From Halomicroarcula saliterrae (GTDB taxonomy: Archaea > Halobacteriota > Halobacteria > Halobacteriales > Haloarculaceae), in NCBI RefSeq assembly GCF_031624395.1, contig NZ_JAMQON010000006.1:172345-236344 (forward strand): DNA of 64,000 bases. The letters are read 5' to 3'. Below, in pieces: positions 43,389 through 52,733 of the stretch. How positions within the stretch are numbered: the first letter of the stretch is position 1; each line of letters opens with the position of its first letter. The position numbers and the translations under genes are program-made. The notes under the pieces were generated by a model that was not told the origin of the DNA, did not search any database, and saw only the letters and a list, made by a program, of their open reading frames with translations.

Positions 43389-44339
43389 ATGGAACTCCGG
43401 AACCAGCGGATACTCATCACCGGCGGAGCCGGCCTCATCGGCTCCCAGCTAGCGAAGCGGCTGGCTGATGCCAACGAGATACGAATCGTCGACGACCTCT
43501 CGAACGGCATCGCCGATTCCCTTCCCGACGAGGTAGAGGTCGTGGAAGGCGATATCACGGACGAGTCCGTCGTCGCGGACGTCGTCACCGAAGACGTAGA
43601 CGCCGTCTTCCATCTGGCCGCCGACAAGTACGTCAACACCGACCGCCCGCGCGAGCAGATGGAGGTCAACGAGACGATGACGTACAATCTGTTGGAGCGG
43701 ATGGACGAGGTCGGCGTCGACAACATCCTGTTTACCTCCTCGTCGACGGTGTACGGCGAGGCCCCCCGTCCGACGCCAGAGGACTATGCGCCCCTGGAAC
43801 CGATTAGCGTCTACGGCGTGACCAAACTCGCCGAGGAGGGGCTCCTCTCGGTGTACGCTCACAGCCACGATTTCACCGTGTGGAACTTCCGCTTTGCCAA
43901 CATCGTGGGCCCGCGATACGGGGCCGGCGTCATCCCCGACTTCGTCTACAAACTGACACAGGACCCGGAGTCGCTGACCATCCTCGGCGACGGCCGGCAG
44001 GAGAAATCGTACATGCACGTAGACGACTGCGTCGACGCGATGTGTCACGTCGTCGAGCACGCGACGGGCAGTATGAACACCTTCAACCTCGGGACGCGGA
44101 CGACCACGTCGGTGACCCGTATCGCGGACATCGTCAGCGAGGAGATGGACGTAGACCCCGAGTACGAGTACACCGGCGGCGACAGGGGCTGGACCGGGGA
44201 CGTCCCCAAGATGCGTCTCTCCATCGAGAAGCTGGCCGCACTCGGCTGGGAGCCCTCGCTGTCGAGCGACGAGTCGGTTCGGCAGGGCGTCCGGGACGTG
44301 CTCTCGGACCCCGAGAACGAGCCGCACCTGTCGGTGTAG
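43389..44339 (+). CDS. NAD-dependent epimerase/dehydratase (UDP-glucose 4-epimerase-like)
   Basis: 316 aa extended SDR. It has GGAGLIG at residues 12-18, TSSSTVYGE and the catalytic SVYGVTKLAEE (Tyr-x3-Lys). It is similar in plan to the 2952-3869 epimerase. The role is nucleotide-sugar epimerisation or dehydration for glycan synthesis; the substrate is unknown. A TATA-like ctatattatg lies immediately before the ATG, which may also be read from a start slightly upstream. Confidence 0.85.
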   Translation: MELRNQRILITGGAGLIGSQLAKRLADANEIRIVDDLSNGIADSLPDEVEVVEGDITDESVVADVVTEDVDAVFHLAADKYVNTDRPREQMEVNETMTYNLLERMDEVGVDNILFTSSSTVYGEAPRPTPEDYAPLEPISVYGVTKLAEEGLLSVYAHSHDFTVWNFRFANIVGPRYGAGVIPDFVYKLTQDPESLTILGDGRQEKSYMHVDDCVDAMCHVVEHATGSMNTFNLGTRTTTSVTRIADIVSEEMDVDPEYEYTGGDRGWTGDVPKMRLSIEKLAALGWEPSLSSDESVRQGVRDVLSDPENEPHLSV

Positions 44340-44875
44340 CGCCACCGGCGTCCGTTCCAGTACGAGGTCGGGGGAAGTGCCGTCGTCGCTGCCGGTCGGG
44401 CCGAAGGAACCGGGAGCCAAGCGCCGTCCGGACGACGACGGCGTAATCGCGGCCTCGGGCAGTCACCGTACTCGCTCGCAGGCAAGGTTTATTACGTCGG
44501 CTAGAGCAACCTGAAATTGGGGCGCGGACCGCCGTTCGCTGTCTGCTGTTGACATCGTCCCACCACACCCTCGGTCCGGGTCCCGTGTGTCTCGGGTCGG
44601 GCGTTGGTCACGCCCGACTCGTCGTCGACATCGTGAGCGGTGACACCGCCGAAATCTGTCGGCCAGAAGAGCTTTTCCGATGCGCCCGTGACTCCCGGTG
44701 CCGGCACTCACAGGGCTGTCAGCGGCATGCCGACGGACGGTTGGCACCACCGTCCACCCGCTTCTGACCGTTCGAGTGGCGGTCGGTACCGATTGTCGGA
44801 GACCACACAGCTCCGTGGACGACCGAACCGACAGCGCCCAGCATATTTATTGGTTGGCAATCCGACAATTATGCC
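44340..44875. other. Intergenic region, no supported gene
   Basis: 536 bp. Several short frames cross it, none with a convincing start, promoter and codon pattern together. A minus-strand frame ends in 30 codons reading MSTADSERR and onward (about 44463-44555); it looks protein-like but is too short to support. TATA-like atatttattgg at about 44842 serves the aldolase. No recognisable SRP or RNase P RNA signature was found. Confidence 0.4.
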
Positions 44876-45679
44876 ATGGCACATCCACGGACGGCAAACG
44901 AGCTCCCGGCGACGCTCGAAGACGGTGCCGTCGCCCTGGGGCTCCTCGATAACACGTACAGTCCGACGGTCATGGAGTTCTGTGGCGAGCTGGGGCTGGA
45001 CTTCGTCTGGCTGGACCTCGAACACGGCGGGCCGGACCCGTGGCACGCCGGTCGGCTGGAAACGCTCCTGCTCGCCGCCGAGCGGACCGGTATCGACCCG
45101 CTCGTTCGACTGCCGGATACGGACCCGACGCTCGTCCGCAAGGCGCTCGACCTCGGCGTCAGAAACGTGTTCCTCCCGCGCGTCGAGGGCGCCGAGGAAG
45201 TCAGACGCGCGGTCCGCTCGGCGCGGTTCCGATACGACGGCGGCCCGGGCGACCGCGGGCTCGCGGCGCCGCGGGCGAGGCGCTGGGGGCTCGCCGAGGA
45301 CTACGTCGCCACGGAGGACGAACAGACGCTGGTCGGCGCGACCATAGAGACCACCGACGCCGTCGAGGCCATCGACGAGATTCTGTCCGTGCCGGAGCTG
45401 GGGTTCGTCTTCATCGGCCCGTTCGACCTCTCGGTGTCGCTCGGACAGCCGGGGGAGCTGGACCATCCTGACGTCGAAGCGGCTATCGAAACAGTCCGGG
45501 CGAGCGCGGTAGAAGCCGGCGTCCCGGTCGGCGGCCTCGGGTTCGGAATGGACGACGTCAACCAGAAGGCCGGAAACGGCTACCAGATACTGCATCTCGG
45601 CAGCACGACCGGGGCACTAAAGCAGGCGGTCAGCGGCTGGCTCGACGCCTTCGAGGGGACGCGTTCGGAGCGCGACTGA
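44876..45679 (+). CDS. HpcH/HpaI aldolase/citrate lyase family protein
   Basis: 267 aa TIM-barrel. Its motifs are DFVWLDLEHGG (metal-binding Glu and His of the active site), LVRLPDTDP, GVRNVFLPRVEGAEE and FIGPFDLSVSLGQPG. The family cleaves or forms 2-keto-3-deoxy sugar acids or hydroxy-acids by class II aldol chemistry. The substrate is unknown. It has a leaderless-type promoter with TATA about 28 nt upstream. Confidence 0.9.
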   Translation: MAHPRTANELPATLEDGAVALGLLDNTYSPTVMEFCGELGLDFVWLDLEHGGPDPWHAGRLETLLLAAERTGIDPLVRLPDTDPTLVRKALDLGVRNVFLPRVEGAEEVRRAVRSARFRYDGGPGDRGLAAPRARRWGLAEDYVATEDEQTLVGATIETTDAVEAIDEILSVPELGFVFIGPFDLSVSLGQPGELDHPDVEAAIETVRASAVEAGVPVGGLGFGMDDVNQKAGNGYQILHLGSTTGALKQAVSGWLDAFEGTRSERD

Positions 45680-45760
45680 GTGAGCGGGGCCAGTTCGACT
45701 CAGCCGGCAGAAAGCCGCGCCGCGGTGTCGGACGGTCATAGCGTCCGGGAACCGACGCCG

Positions 45761-46018
45761 CTACAGTTTGAGCTGAGGTTCGACGACGACCGTCTGGCCG
45801 TCGACGATCGTGAGATGTGACTCGCTGTAGTCGAACGAGACAGTTCCCCGCCGGTCGCCCGTCGTCTCACCGGTGGCCGCAAACAGCGCGTCCAGCGCCT
45901 CCGGGTCGATCACGCTAGCGAGGGGCGGTAGCGACGTCGGGTCAGTGTCCTCTCTATCACTCACGGCCTCGACTACGGCGACGGTAACAGACGTATTCTC
46001 GGCAACAGAATATTCCAT
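45761..46018 (-). CDS. HalOD1 output-domain protein
   Basis: 85 aa, a stand-alone HalOD1 domain: an N-terminal VTVAVVEAVSDREDTDPTSLPPLASVIDPEALDALF followed by beta strands (GTVSFDYSESHLTIV). These halobacterial domains are thought to be outputs of signal-transduction proteins. A second one is at 62369-62677. Confidence 0.85.
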   Translation of the reverse strand: MEYSVAENTSVTVAVVEAVSDREDTDPTSLPPLASVIDPEALDALFAATGETTGDRRGTVSFDYSESHLTIVDGQTVVVEPQLKL

Positions 46019-46249
46019 TGTTTACCAGTGACTCCCTCAGTGACGATAAACAACGTGTTTTCTGGACGACAGCATTCGAGCGCTGGAATTTACCGTTCGT
46101 CTGTTGAAAAAGAGTTCAGTGGTCCGATTTCCAGTACACGCCGGGATATCGGGCCGATAATAGTGCTATCGGTCAGTTCGCACGGGTCTCTCCCGGCCGG
46201 GCGACTCCGGGGACCGCGTCAGTAGTACCGACGGGCCAAACGCCCCGAC

Positions 46250-47923
46250 TCAGCGAACGGTGATCTCGAAGCGCGCTCCGCCGGCCTCGCTCGGGACGAC
46301 GCCGACATCCCAGCCGTGGGCGTCGGCGATTTCCGCGACGATAGCCAGTCCGAAGCCGGTCCCGTCGGTCGCCGTCGAGTAGCCGTACTCGAACACCTGG
46401 TCGCGCTCGGCCTCGGGGATTCCCGGGCCGTCGTCGGCGACGTAGAAGCCGTGCCCGCCGTCTAGTGGGCCGACCCGGATGACACCGTCGCCGCCGTGGT
46501 CGATAGCGTCATCGGACTGCGTCAGATTGCTCGTGGAACCGTGTTCCACGGCGTTCCGGAACAGGTTCTCTATCAGTTGCTCCGTGCGGTCGGGGTCGGC
46601 CTCGAACGACAGGTCCCCTTCGACGACGAGCTCCGCGTCGGCGGTGGCGACGACCTCCCAGCAGTCGCGGGCCACCGCCGACAGGTGCACCGGTTCGGTC
46701 TCGGTTATCGGCTGGCCCTGACGGGCCAGCGAGAGGAGGTCGTTGATGAGGCGCTCCATCCGCGTGTGGGCGCTGGCGACGGACTCCAGATGTTCGTTGT
46801 CGGTCCGTTCCCGGACGATGTTGAGCCGCCCCATAGCGACGTTGAGGGGGTTCCGGAGGTCGTGGGAGACCGTCTGGGCGAACTTCTCGAGGCGGTCGTT
46901 CTGGCGTTCCAGTTCGCTGCGGTGTTTCTCGCGGTCCGTGATATCCGTCAGCGTGACCGCTCGCCCGAGCCGGCTTCGGTCGGTGGTGAAGGGGTTCGAG
47001 GTGAGCTGGTAGTAGCGCAGTCCGCCCGCGCGCTCGACCTGGAGCACGCCGTCGGCTGTCCCGCTTACCCGGCTCGTCACGTTGGGTACGACGTCGTCGA
47101 TGGGCACGTCGGTTTCGAGGTCGGGGAACAGCTCCTTCGCCGGCGCGTTGTACTCCCGAACGCGGTTGTCGTCGTCGAGCATGATGACGGGGTCGTCGCG
47201 CCCTTCGGTGAACTGGATGACCTGGAAGTCGTCGAGATAGAGGAAGAGCAGGCCGACGGCAAAGAGGGCCACACCGATAGGTTCGTACGTTATTTCCGGG
47301 AGCTGGGGGCGCAACACGCCGACCAGGTCGGGCAGAACCGGCAGGGCGGTGAGCGTGACCAGCACGCCGAGGGGGCGCGCGTCGTGGCCGACCTGCCAGA
47401 ACAGTTCGAGCAGCATGAAATAGCCCACGGTCGAGAGCGCGTACGCCAGCCCGAGCACCACCCAGTGCAACACGCCGTTCTGAATCGCCAGGTGGGGAAA
47501 CGGTTCGGTCGCGACCGTGGCGGTGAAGTAGAGCCCGTGGACGGGGTTCGTGAGCTTCACCAGCGAGATGGCGAGGAAGACGACGACGGCGCCACGCTGA
47601 ATCGTCGGGCTGCGGTGCAGCGAGCGTCCCGTGTAGGCCGAACAGAAGTACAGCCAGGGACCGACGGTGGCGAGGCCGACGATGAGCCCGAACACGTACG
47701 CGACTTCCCTGAGCTGTGGTGACGGCAAGACCAGATAGGCCGTCTGGAACACTGCCCAACTGCCGCTCGTGAGCAGCAACCAGACGAGCCCGCGCCGCGT
47801 GTCCGGGTCCTCGATGAGCCGGGCGCGCCCGACACTCACGAAGCAGGCCGTCGCCGCCGCGCCGAACCCGACGATATAGGCCAGATAGAGCAACGACCCG
47901 GGTTCGGTCGAAACACCGATCAT
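46250..47923 (-). CDS. Sensor histidine kinase with N-terminal 7TM domain
   Basis: 557 aa from ATG 47923; the frame extends upstream without coding character. Residues 1-235 form a 7-helix sensor domain of the haloarchaeal 7TM type, about 240-335 a PAS domain (VIMLDDDNRVREYNAPAKELFP) and 340-420 HisKA with the phospho-acceptor His354 in TVSHDLRNP. The HATPase domain follows, with ENLFRNAVEH, DDGPGIP and GTGFGLAI. No response regulator is adjacent. The signal is unknown. Confidence 0.9.
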   Translation of the reverse strand: MIGVSTEPGSLLYLAYIVGFGAAATACFVSVGRARLIEDPDTRRGLVWLLLTSGSWAVFQTAYLVLPSPQLREVAYVFGLIVGLATVGPWLYFCSAYTGRSLHRSPTIQRGAVVVFLAISLVKLTNPVHGLYFTATVATEPFPHLAIQNGVLHWVVLGLAYALSTVGYFMLLELFWQVGHDARPLGVLVTLTALPVLPDLVGVLRPQLPEITYEPIGVALFAVGLLFLYLDDFQVIQFTEGRDDPVIMLDDDNRVREYNAPAKELFPDLETDVPIDDVVPNVTSRVSGTADGVLQVERAGGLRYYQLTSNPFTTDRSRLGRAVTLTDITDREKHRSELERQNDRLEKFAQTVSHDLRNPLNVAMGRLNIVRERTDNEHLESVASAHTRMERLINDLLSLARQGQPITETEPVHLSAVARDCWEVVATADAELVVEGDLSFEADPDRTEQLIENLFRNAVEHGSTSNLTQSDDAIDHGGDGVIRVGPLDGGHGFYVADDGPGIPEAERDQVFEYGYSTATDGTGFGLAIVAEIADAHGWDVGVVPSEAGGARFEITVR

Positions 47924-48299
47924 AGCGCCGTTTCTCGACTGCCTGTGAGTGTCCCGCGTCGACGTTCTTCGGTAGCACAGAGAGGTGAAGCGCGAGACGG
48001 GGAACCGCCAGCGACGGGGCGGGACTGACGGACAGAGAGGAGAGGTTGCATGACATATCATACTGTTTCGGCACATAAATGCGGGATACCTTACAGCGAT
48101 AGCGAGTCGAAAGCCCACGCGTTTACGGGTGGGATGAGGCCGACGGTCGTCAATCGTACACGCGGACCGAGACCAGCGCCACACCGCGTATCCCCGTCTG
48201 CTCGGTCAGTGCGCCCGACTCGGAGCTCCCCGCCGGCGAGCCACACAAGTCAGCCGTTTGTCACCACAAAGCGTTTATCCGAGGGGCAAGCACACCCAC
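47924..48299. other. Intergenic region upstream of the histidine kinase
   Basis: About 375 bp with a polypurine/pyrimidine-rich part and no supported gene. TATA-like tatcatac near 48056 could serve the kinase with a long leader. TTTATC at 48274-48279 lies 24 nt before the small ORF at 48300. Confidence 0.4.
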
Positions 48300-48416
48300 A
48301 TGGGCTACGGTCCATCGCAAAACCACTTCACCCACACCTCTGTGCCGGGACCGAGCCCGTTTGTGTCCCATCCGGGCACTGCCCCTGCCCGGTTTTTCCC
48401 GCAGCGCGTTCGATAA
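48300..48416 (+). CDS. Possible leaderless small ORF
   Basis: 38 codons starting 24 nt after a TATA-like TTTATC, the spacing of haloarchaeal leaderless genes. The peptide is rich in Pro, His, Ser and Phe, has no Cys and matches no family I know. The promoter geometry is the only support. Confidence 0.25.
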   Translation: MGYGPSQNHFTHTSVPGPSPFVSHPGTAPARFFPQRVR

Positions 48417-48634
48417 TTACCGAGTAACTGGGTTCTTTTTGTGTCTCTACGTCGAAACGTCGATGCCGTATACAGAGGGCTGTCAGAGGTACCCACTGTG
48501 GCCGGCCGCCGGTTCGACCGCCCCCTGCGGGGCGGCGCCGGCGACGGAGTCGGGGCGAGCGCCACCGCCCCTCCGCGAGCCGGCTGCGTGTGAACGAATA
48601 CACTTTTTATCCGACCGCCGAGAAGGTGGGCTGA

Positions 48635-48823
48635 ATGGACCAGGCGGTCGCCCGGGCGCTGAAACTCGTGGTGCTGCTGGCGATAGCTGCCGTACTCGTG
48701 ACTGCCGGGCTCTGGGTGTACCTGGCCGTGGGGCTCATCATCGGTCTGGCCGGGCCGGTCCTTGCCACGCTGTGCCTGCTGTACGTCGTCAACGATGTCT
48801 ACGAGGTTCTCACGGCCGCGTAG
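48635..48823 (+). CDS. Small hydrophobic membrane protein
   Basis: 62 aa, almost wholly hydrophobic, with two predicted helices (about 9-30 and 32-52). A TATA-like tttttatccg lies about 28 nt before the ATG. Such small proteins are common in haloarchaea. The function is unknown. The 218 bp before it (48417-48634) show nothing supportable. Confidence 0.65.
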   Translation: MDQAVARALKLVVLLAIAAVLVTAGLWVYLAVGLIIGLAGPVLATLCLLYVVNDVYEVLTAA

Positions 48824-49075
48824 TCGGCCGCGCCCAGTACCAAAGTTTATTACAGGCCATATTGAGTGAACCAATGGGTCGGGCGCGTGCCTCTGACATG
48901 CTGCTCGCAGTCCGTCCCGTGTGCCACGGGCCGAGGTGGTCACACTCGGCCCGTTCCCGAACAGCGCTCCCTACCGAGTACAGTGACCGAGCGCCGGTCG
49001 GGATGCCAGTTTTCAGCCGGCAGCCGTGTCAAACGCCCAACCGCTTATCCCGTCGCGCCACCCCTAGTACGATAG

Positions 49076-50254
49076 ATGGTCGAACTGGTGCTGGGCGTCG
49101 GCATCGTCGCCGCGCTGTTCGTCGGCGTCAACATCGGGGGCTCCTCTACGGGCATCACCTGGGGGCCGTCAGTCGGCGCCCGAATCGTCAGGAAAACCAC
49201 GGCCGCAGGGGTGATGACTCTCTTCGTGTTCCTCGGCGGGTGGACCGTGGGACGGAACGTGATGACGACCCTCAGCGAGGGTATCATCACCACCGAACTC
49301 TCGTTGACGGCCGGCGTCGCGGTCCTCTTTTTCATCGGGCTGGGCATCCTCGTCGCCAACCTCTTCGGGGTCCCGGTGCCGACGTCGATGACGACCGTCG
49401 GCGCCATCGCCGGGCTCGGACTGGCCACCGACACGCTGAACTACCGGACCATCGCCGAGATAATCTCGTGGTGGGTCGTCACGCCCGTCATCGGCTTCTG
49501 GATCGGGGCGACGATCGGCCGCTACGTCTATCCGATAGTCAACCGCCGCGTCCGAATCGAGAAGTCCGAAGGACCGTTGCTGGTACTGGACCGCGAGAGC
49601 GGGCTCCCCACGCCGGCCCTCGGGCCGAACACGACCCGGACCGAGCTGGTGACCACGACGGTCGTCCTCGCCATCGGCTGTTACATGGCGTTTTCGGCCG
49701 GCGCGAGCAACGTCCCGAACGCGGCCGCGCCGCTGGTCGGTGGTGGGGGCGGTCTCGACGCCGATATCGGCATCCTCCTCGCGACGGTCGCCATCGGCCT
49801 CGGCGGGTTCACCATCGCCCGTCGAACGATGGAGTCGGTCGGCGGCGAGCTGAGCGACATCCCGCTGCTCGCGGCGCTTTTCGTCATGGTGACCGCCTCG
49901 ACGATAACGACCCTGCTCTCGTGGATCGGCATCCCGATCAGCCTCGTGATGGCGACGGTGATGACCATCGTCGGCATCGGCTGGGGCCGCGCCACCCGGC
50001 CGATAACCGTCCGCGGGGCGGTCACCGGGAACACCGAAGGCCACGAGATCACCACCGCAGCCATCACGGTCGGGGAAGCCGACGAGCGGTCGGCGGCTCC
50101 CATCGGCGAGCCGGAGCCAGAACCGGTCCTCGACGCCCGCTCGCTGTTCAACCCGCGTGCGGTCCTCAAGTACCTCTCGATGTGGGTCATCGGACCGTCG
50201 ATGTCGACCGGGCTGGCCTACGGGTTTTTCCGGCTCTTTCCCGGCGTCGCGTGA
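49076..50254 (+). CDS. pitA: PiT-family inorganic phosphate permease
   Basis: 392 aa with about ten transmembrane helices. The two inverted halves carry the PiT signatures GVNIGGSSTG (about 17-26) and AFSAGASNVPNAAAPL (about 205-220); PTSMTTVGAI follows the first. It imports phosphate (or a related oxyanion) with a cation. A cytoplasmic loop of about 50 residues (315-365) is acidic. It sits 35 bp before a UspA gene, probably co-transcribed. Confidence 0.88.
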   Translation: MVELVLGVGIVAALFVGVNIGGSSTGITWGPSVGARIVRKTTAAGVMTLFVFLGGWTVGRNVMTTLSEGIITTELSLTAGVAVLFFIGLGILVANLFGVPVPTSMTTVGAIAGLGLATDTLNYRTIAEIISWWVVTPVIGFWIGATIGRYVYPIVNRRVRIEKSEGPLLVLDRESGLPTPALGPNTTRTELVTTTVVLAIGCYMAFSAGASNVPNAAAPLVGGGGGLDADIGILLATVAIGLGGFTIARRTMESVGGELSDIPLLAALFVMVTASTITTLLSWIGIPISLVMATVMTIVGIGWGRATRPITVRGAVTGNTEGHEITTAAITVGEADERSAAPIGEPEPEPVLDARSLFNPRAVLKYLSMWVIGPSMSTGLAYGFFRLFPGVA

Positions 50255-50289
50255 CAGGATGCTTAGGTGTACGGCCCCTCGGTGCAACC

Positions 50290-50718
50290 ATGCTCTCACG
50301 GATTCTCGTCCCGATGGACGACTCCGAACAGGCCGGTCACGCCCTCGCGTACGCGCTCGACAACCATCCAGAGGCCGATATCACCGTGTTGCACGTCGTC
50401 GGGGCCCCCTCGATGATGATGGGTGACGCCGTCGGGCTCGCGCTCGAAGAGGACGTCGGCGAGGCCGCACGCGAACGAGCCGACCCCGTGTTCGACCGGG
50501 CTCGCGAAATCGCGGCCGAACGGGACCGGGAGGTCGACACCCGCGTCGGCATCGGCCATCCCGCGCGGAACATCCTCGACCGCGCCGACGGCTACGAGAC
50601 CGTCGTGCTGGGGAGCCACGGCGAGGACTGGAACCGCGCCACACACCGGTTCCTGGTCGGTAACGTCGCCGAAACCGTGCTCCGTCGCGCCCAGGTACCG
50701 GTCACTATCGTCCGGTGA
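50290..50718 (+). CDS. UspA universal stress protein
   Basis: 142 aa with the Usp fold. It starts MLSRILVPMDDSEQAGHAL and ends with the ATP-binding pattern GSHGEDWNRATHRFLVGNVAETVLRRAQVPVTIV. UspA proteins are often encoded next to transporters in haloarchaea and may regulate them; here the partner is the PiT permease. ATG 50290 is the only sensible start. Confidence 0.9.
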   Translation: MLSRILVPMDDSEQAGHALAYALDNHPEADITVLHVVGAPSMMMGDAVGLALEEDVGEAARERADPVFDRAREIAAERDREVDTRVGIGHPARNILDRADGYETVVLGSHGEDWNRATHRFLVGNVAETVLRRAQVPVTIVR

Positions 50719-50738
50719 GCAGGTCGAGCGCCCCGCAG

Positions 50739-51212
50739 TCACTCGCCGCCGTCGGTCCCGCTGTCAGTCGCCGCGCTCTCGCTGCCGTCGGACCTGTGGC
50801 GGCCCGCGAGGCGGTCGTCGACGGCCTCCACCTGCTCTTGCACCGTGTCGAGCTGGTCGCCGATGGTCTCGTCCACCTGCTGTTCGACCTTCACACCCAT
50901 CGCCTCTTCCAGGGAATCGTCAACCACTCGTTCCACCGAATCGTCCACTGCCCGCTCGACCGTGTCGTCTACGGCGCGTCCGACGGAGTCGTCCACCGCG
51001 TGCTCGACTGTCTCTTCGAGGACCGCCGTCATCCAGTCGGGGTCGAACCGGGCCATCTTCCAGACGACGTGAAGGAGGTATGCCGAGAACACGCCCAGAC
51101 CGAACGCGATGCCGATGCCGAACTCGAAGGTCGCGATGAGGGCGATAGCGAGCAGTATCAGCCCGCCGTAGGCCAGGTCCACGGCCGCGTCGACGCGGAG
51201 GGGGTTCAGCAT
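50739..51212 (-). CDS. Membrane protein with tandem VDD-type helical repeats
   Basis: 157 aa from ATG 51212; an in-frame ATG at 51290 would add 26 basic residues. Two hydrophobic helices (about 15-50) are followed by at least four tandem 8-residue units (VDDSVGRA, VDDTVERA, VDDSVERV, VDDSLEEA) and a further coiled-coil-like acidic region. The repeat suggests a long amphipathic helix that may oligomerise. I do not recognise a family. It is convergent with uspA. Confidence 0.65.
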   Translation of the reverse strand: MLNPLRVDAAVDLAYGGLILLAIALIATFEFGIGIAFGLGVFSAYLLHVVWKMARFDPDWMTAVLEETVEHAVDDSVGRAVDDTVERAVDDSVERVVDDSLEEAMGVKVEQQVDETIGDQLDTVQEQVEAVDDRLAGRHRSDGSESAATDSGTDGGE

Positions 51213-51510
51213 GCTCCCGCCGCCGTCACGGCGTTCCGAGACGGTCCGTCGCTCGTCCGACCGGGCCCGTTCGCGGCGTCGGGGAGGCACTCGGAGTACA
51301 TGTCACTGAATGTAGGATACGTGCCGTTGAAACACTTTGGAACGGGGCCGTCACCTCACGCGACTGGACCGCCGGGCCGCTGTCGGGTGCCGGCCGGCCA
51401 CAGGCTGTCGCCGAGGGGCACAGAAGGCTGGCCCCCATGGCCTGAGAGCCCCGTTCACGGCCGTTAGGCTGTGTAGTTATACGTGCAGAGGCATGAATTA
51501 TCATAGTACA

Positions 51511-51912
51511 ATGTCCACGGTATCCAAGTCCGGCGAGAACGCCGACGCGAGCTACGAGATTCGGGCCGATAGAACTGCGAGCACGCTGTATCTGGAGTTC
51601 AGCGGGACGCTCACCGCCGAGGAGATGCGGACCGCTGCCGACGAGACCGTCGAGGCAGCGGCGTCACTCGACGACGGGTTCCGCATCATCAACGATATCT
51701 CGGAGTTCACACCGCCGTCGCCGGAGGCGGCAAAGCCGATAAAGGAGGCACAGGTCGAACTGAAGGAGATGGGCGTCAGTGACGTGGTCCGCGTCGTCGC
51801 GGACGACACCAGCACCGTCACCGAGAACGCCTTCCAGCGTCGGTCCCGGCAGGCGGGCTACGACGGGAAGACGGCGACCAGCGTGGCCGAAGCCGAGCGG
51901 AAACTGGCCTAA
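51511..51912 (+). CDS. STAS/SpoIIAA-like protein
   Basis: 133 aa; ATG 51493 would add six residues. The alternating beta-alpha pattern (TLYLEFSGTLTAEEMRTAADETVEAA, FRIINDISEFTPPSPEAAKPIKEA, DVVRVVADDTSTVTENAFQRRSRQAGY) resembles SpoIIAA-like or STAS domains. A cytoplasmic regulatory or lipid-binding role is possible. Assignment is by pattern only. Confidence 0.55.
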   Translation: MSTVSKSGENADASYEIRADRTASTLYLEFSGTLTAEEMRTAADETVEAAASLDDGFRIINDISEFTPPSPEAAKPIKEAQVELKEMGVSDVVRVVADDTSTVTENAFQRRSRQAGYDGKTATSVAEAERKLA

Positions 51913-52049
51913 CGGTTCGACGGTCCAGCGGCGGAAACGGACACGCTGTGGACCGGTGATATCGACGTACTCCGCAGGAACGGTCGATTGGCTACCACGT
52001 GCACAGATTAGGTGCGGTCTCTATCTGTGCGGAGAGTGAACACGTGAGC

Positions 52050-52277
52050 ATGGAAGGACAGTCAGTGGCCGAGTCGCTTTCCGAACGAGAGATGGTCGAA
52101 CGACTCGTCGAAACGGAGAAACGCATCGACTGCATCGAGACGACTCTCTCGGCAGTGACCGACGAAATAGACGGGCTCTCGTTGAGCAGTCGCTGTAGCA
52201 AGTGCGAGAACGCGATGTTGATTATCAAGGACGGGGTGTTGTACTGCCCGTCGTGCGGAGACGGGCATTCGCTGTAA
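52050..52277 (+). CDS. Small zinc-ribbon protein with coiled coil
   Basis: 75 aa from ATG 52050; GTG 52044 is possible. Residues 10-45 form an acidic coiled-coil helix and the C-terminus carries a zinc ribbon CSKC ... CPSC. Such small zinc proteins are frequent in haloarchaea and act in regulation. The partner is unknown. Confidence 0.7.
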   Translation: MEGQSVAESLSEREMVERLVETEKRIDCIETTLSAVTDEIDGLSLSSRCSKCENAMLIIKDGVLYCPSCGDGHSL

Positions 52278-52303
52278 CGTCCGTCTGTAACAGATATCTG
52301 TAA

Positions 52304-52693
52304 TCACTTGCTCCCGGCGAGTTCGACGACCACGTCGTGGCTCCGGCAGTACTGCTCGACGCGGTCGGCGAACGGGCCGCTGCCGGGCCACGCCGCCGAG
52401 GCGCCGAGCGCCGAGGGGTCCCCGACGTAACACTCGACCGTGCCGGAGTCAGCGAGCGGTATCGCCAGTCGGCAGTACAACCCCCGGTCGACGCCCTCGT
52501 ATCGGTCGAGAGCGTCGCTGTCCGGCGTCCTGAGAATCCGACCCTCGCACGTGCCTCCCGGCGCGAGCGTGGGATACCGGCCCTCGACCCGGTGGAGGCC
52601 GTCGAGTTCGGCGTCGCCGCGGAACGCGAACCGGTCCAGCACGCGCCGGGCCGTCGACGGCTCGGTGAGGGTGCCATAGACGAAGACGTCCAT
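52304..52693 (-). CDS. Gamma-glutamylcyclotransferase-like protein
   Basis: 129 aa. The substrate-binding loop VYGTL is at residues 5-9, with GRYPTLAPGG and LDRYEGVDRGLYCR further on; the last contains the family Glu. These enzymes cleave gamma-glutamyl amines or dipeptides to 5-oxoproline, plausible in an organism using gamma-glutamylcysteine. It lies 40 bp from cbiX on the same strand. Confidence 0.85.
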   Translation of the reverse strand: MDVFVYGTLTEPSTARRVLDRFAFRGDAELDGLHRVEGRYPTLAPGGTCEGRILRTPDSDALDRYEGVDRGLYCRLAIPLADSGTVECYVGDPSALGASAAWPGSGPFADRVEQYCRSHDVVVELAGSK

Positions 52694-52733
52694 ACCGCTG
52701 GTCCCGGGCCGACGGTGATAAGTCTACAGCGAG

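Noticed and set aside
44463..44737. Small minus-strand protein or structured RNA in the 44.3-44.9 kb gap
   Set aside because: A 30-codon tail looks protein-like, but no promoter, longer conserved frame or recognisable RNA motif supports it.
48361..50718. A 785-codon frame overlapping the phosphate permease and uspA
   Set aside because: Its last 143 codons are uspA; the upstream part is an Arg/Pro/Gly-rich out-of-frame translation across the permease gene.
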